NCBI GenBank assembly: GCA_964628515.1
Contig: CAZVNZ010000009.1
Coordinates: forward strand, 27,207 to 91,206
Direction: 5' to 3'
Length of the DNA: 64,000 nt
From: CAZVNZ01 sp964628515
GTDB taxonomy: Bacteria > Bacillota > Clostridia > Christensenellales > Christensenellaceae
The notes below the pieces were generated by a model, which worked only from the letters and a program-made list of their open reading frames with translations, made no database searches and had not been told where the DNA came from. A program made the translations under genes and the position numbers. Positions 62,143-64,000 of this stretch are shown piece by piece. Numbering within the stretch: the first letter of the stretch is position 1; the number at the start of each line of letters is the position of its first letter.

Positions 62143-62928
62143 CTAAAGAACTATATACCCACTATTCTCATACTTTTTAGCAATGCTTAACGCAAAATGC
62201 TTGCCTACCTGAATGCCGTTTTTCTCAAGAAAGTTTTGGGTGGTTTTATAGGCAAGCTCGCTTACGTTGTTTTGCTCGGATAAATGGCCCAAAATTATCC
62301 CACGCACCCCCGATTTTATAAGCAATAGCGATGCTTTTGCACTATCATCATTAGACAAATGCCCTACGGTAGAGAGTATTCTGCGCTTGGTATGGTAGGG
62401 GTAGCTACAACATTTTACCATTTCTTCGTCGTGGTTAGACTCTAAAAACACAATGTCCGAGCCACTTATTTTATTTAAGATGTTGCTTGTCATCCTGCCT
62501 AAATCGGTAACCACACTTATTTTTTTCCCCTTGTAGCTAATGCTGTAACAAAAGGGAGCAACGGCATCGTGAGAGGTGCTTATGGGGGTTATGGCAAGTT
62601 CTTTAATAAAAAAATCCTTTTCCTCTATTATGCGTTTGTTTGCCTCCGCTACATTTAGCTTTTTTTCTATTACCATCCAGGTGGTTTCGTTGGCGTAAAC
62701 GGGTATGTTATACTTTCTTGATATAACTCCAATGCCGTTTATGTGGTCGGAATGCTCGTGAGTTACTAAAATCCCGTTAAAATCTTTTAGGCTTAAATCT
62801 ATTTTTTCAAGCTCCGCCTCCGTTTTTTTACAGGAAAACCCAGCGTCTATCAAAATATTTGCGCAAGTAGAAGTTATTGCTATGCAGTTGCCCTTAGAGC
62901 TTGAAAACAGCGGTGCTATGCCTAACAT
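62143..62928 (-). CDS. MBL-fold metallo-hydrolase (WalJ/YycJ-like)
   Basis: From the ATG at 62928 the protein is 261 aa; an in-frame GTG at 62943 would add five residues. The metallo-β-lactamase signature THEHSDHINGI and the downstream His and Asp ligands (SHDAVAPFCYSI, VTDLGRM, LESNHDEEM, GHLSNDDSA) are those of YycJ/WalJ. YycJ proteins are linked to cell-wall and DNA metabolism in Firmicutes, but the substrate is not settled. No walRK or htrA genes are visible here. It follows the sortase gene by 61 bases in the same direction. The class is clear; the exact function is less certain. Confidence 0.86.
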   Translation of the reverse strand: MLGIAPLFSSSKGNCIAITSTCANILIDAGFSCKKTEAELEKIDLSLKDFNGILVTHEHSDHINGIGVISRKYNIPVYANETTWMVIEKKLNVAEANKRIIEEKDFFIKELAITPISTSHDAVAPFCYSISYKGKKISVVTDLGRMTSNILNKISGSDIVFLESNHDEEMVKCCSYPYHTKRRILSTVGHLSNDDSAKASLLLIKSGVRGIILGHLSEQNNVSELAYKTTQNFLEKNGIQVGKHFALSIAKKYENSGYIVL

Positions 62929-62989
62929 TGCGTAGCTTTGCACCTTTGCGTGCTTTTTCTTTTTTTTGTGATGATTGATTTTTGTGCCA

Positions 62990-63859
62990 TCAGTTACTTG
63001 TCTGCTCCTCTAAAACCGCTTGTATTACATATCTGCGTGTGTCTTGGTCTTTAATACAGGTAGATAATGTTATTATGTTTTTGTCCGCACTTACCGCCAC
63101 ATCTGTGGCATAAGGTGCGTAGCTTTTCATTTTCTCCAAATATTTTGCGTATTCCCCTTCGTTAAAGGCGGTGGTGTAGGTGTCCGAAATATCCGAGGTA
63201 TCGTATGCCGCAAATATTTTATACTTATAGGTATTTGCGGGGGTGGTTATAATAACCTGATTGTTTGCTTTTAAAAACTCCTCGCTCTCGTATTTATGCA
63301 GAGGGGCAAACATACTGCCGTCGTTCATGTTATGTCCGTAAATTATGGTGTTTTCGTCGGTAAAATCCCCTGCGTTGGTTTCGTCTATAAATATTGCGCC
63401 CCCTCGGTTATCGTTTTTTAGTGCATTTTTATTAAGATAGTAGTAGTTATCCTTTTGCACCAAAGGGTAATCTATGGTGGTGCCCGGAATGGTTATCCAC
63501 CCTGTAATATCTTGGTTTAGCTCTTTTAGTTTTTTAAAGTCCATACTCTTTAAACTGCCCTCGGCGGCGGCTGAGTTTGCGCCCTCGGCGTCTGTTGTAT
63601 AGCTTTGTAGTGAGGCGTAATCTTGACTGTTTGCAATGTCCTCGCTTTTTATACCTATTATATTATACAGGGCAACAGCAATTACTATGCCTGCCGCCAC
63701 CAGCACTAATACTAAAATTATGTTGTTTTTTTTGTTGTTATTGCCTTGCTTGTTTGTTTTGTTTTTGTTCCCTTTATTGCTCCCCTTGTTGCCTTGCGTG
63801 GCAGGCTCGAAGGTTTCGTTTTCCTTGATGTCAAAATCTCCAAAATTATTTTTATCCAT
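62990..63859 (-). CDS. Class B sortase
   Basis: A 289-aa sortase. A cytoplasmic Asn/Lys/Gly-rich N-terminus (1-45) is followed by one membrane helix (about 46-68) and an extracellular catalytic domain. The catalytic residues are visible: H176 in IIYGHNM, C268 in ITLSTC, and R275/R276 in DTRRYV. The GWITIPGTTIDYPLVQ start and the extra helices before the TLSTC strand mark class B. Sortase B joins NPQTN-like or related C-terminal signals to peptidoglycan or pili. The four giant proteins here have three-helix tails and no such motif, so its substrates are elsewhere. It probably shares a message with the metallo-hydrolase. Confidence 0.92.
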   Translation of the reverse strand: MDKNNFGDFDIKENETFEPATQGNKGSNKGNKNKTNKQGNNNKKNNIILVLVLVAAGIVIAVALYNIIGIKSEDIANSQDYASLQSYTTDAEGANSAAAEGSLKSMDFKKLKELNQDITGWITIPGTTIDYPLVQKDNYYYLNKNALKNDNRGGAIFIDETNAGDFTDENTIIYGHNMNDGSMFAPLHKYESEEFLKANNQVIITTPANTYKYKIFAAYDTSDISDTYTTAFNEGEYAKYLEKMKSYAPYATDVAVSADKNIITLSTCIKDQDTRRYVIQAVLEEQTSN

Positions 63860-64000
63860 TTTTTGACTTCCTTGTGTTTATTTAATTATTTATTATACCA
63901 TATATTTTATTTTTGGGAAAATAGTTTTTTGGGGTGGGGGGTGGGGGGAGTAATCAATCCTTGAAATCCGCCACCACCCGTGATATAATTTTAATGTTAA

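Noticed and set aside
1..64000. rRNA, tRNA, T-box, c-di-GMP and other known RNA elements
   Set aside because: None of their conserved cores were recognised on either strand. The glnS-gltX unit has only a 21-base gap upstream, too short for a T-box.

Overview
The window is one scaffold piece from a low-GC, AT-rich Gram-positive bacterium, most likely an uncultured gut or rumen Clostridia member. The evidence is strong GGAGG-type ribosome sites, a Sec/sortase B cell envelope, adjacent GlnRS and GluRS genes, a SecA with a SEC-C zinc tail, and very large membrane-anchored repeat proteins. A run of 100 Ns at 41910-42009 shows that it is a draft scaffold. Only the metallophosphoesterase and MreB genes lie on the plus strand. 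No rRNA, tRNA or CRISPR array was seen.

Region 1 (1-18.5 kb, minus strand) is a sugar-catabolic locus. Reading with transcription: a GntR/UTRA regulator, then deoC behind two GTATCATAC palindromes, two TIM-barrel sugar isomerase/epimerase-like proteins, a Gfo/Idh/MocA oxidoreductase, and a four-gene Gld-type ABC module (ATPase, ABC-2 permease, GldG-like, DUF4340). A ribose-type ABC importer follows (lipoprotein, ATPase, two permeases), then a ROK kinase, a second Gfo/Idh/MocA oxidoreductase, a NagB-family deaminase and an Old-Yellow-Enzyme/FadH-type flavoenzyme cut by the window edge. Together they suggest import, oxidation or epimerisation, phosphorylation and cleavage of an unusual sugar or glycoside. 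The substrate cannot be read from sequence.

Region 2 (18.6-26.8 kb) holds housekeeping and envelope genes: a small unknown protein coupled to a GT4 glycosyltransferase, secA, a membrane-anchored metallophosphoesterase, a phosphoglucomutase/phosphomannomutase and an orphan mreB.

Region 3 (26.8-56 kb) is the most unusual part. Four giant secreted proteins (1380, 3141, 2590 and 1396 aa) lie in tandem. They share a QTGVWA-type signal peptide, InlB-like 'FxGW' repeats, MBG (YGX-type) repeats, Pro/Ala linkers and a conserved three-helix membrane tail. Two paralogous ~60-aa proteins of unknown function sit between them. Five of these six genes are preceded by the same promoter architecture: two 8-bp direct repeats TTNNGAC(T/C) separated by 4 bp, then exactly 9 bp, then TATA(A/C)T. 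The sixth gene's upstream region falls at the N gap. The 22 MBG repeats of the largest protein match the 16 of its neighbour one-for-one, apart from one extra block of exactly six repeats.

Region 4 (56-64 kb) holds an AAA ATPase with a DUF4143-type tail, a flavodoxin, a CopZ-like metal-binding protein, and a gltX-glnS-rlmH group in which rlmH appears to start at ATT. A WalJ/YycJ-like metallo-hydrolase and a class B sortase complete the window.
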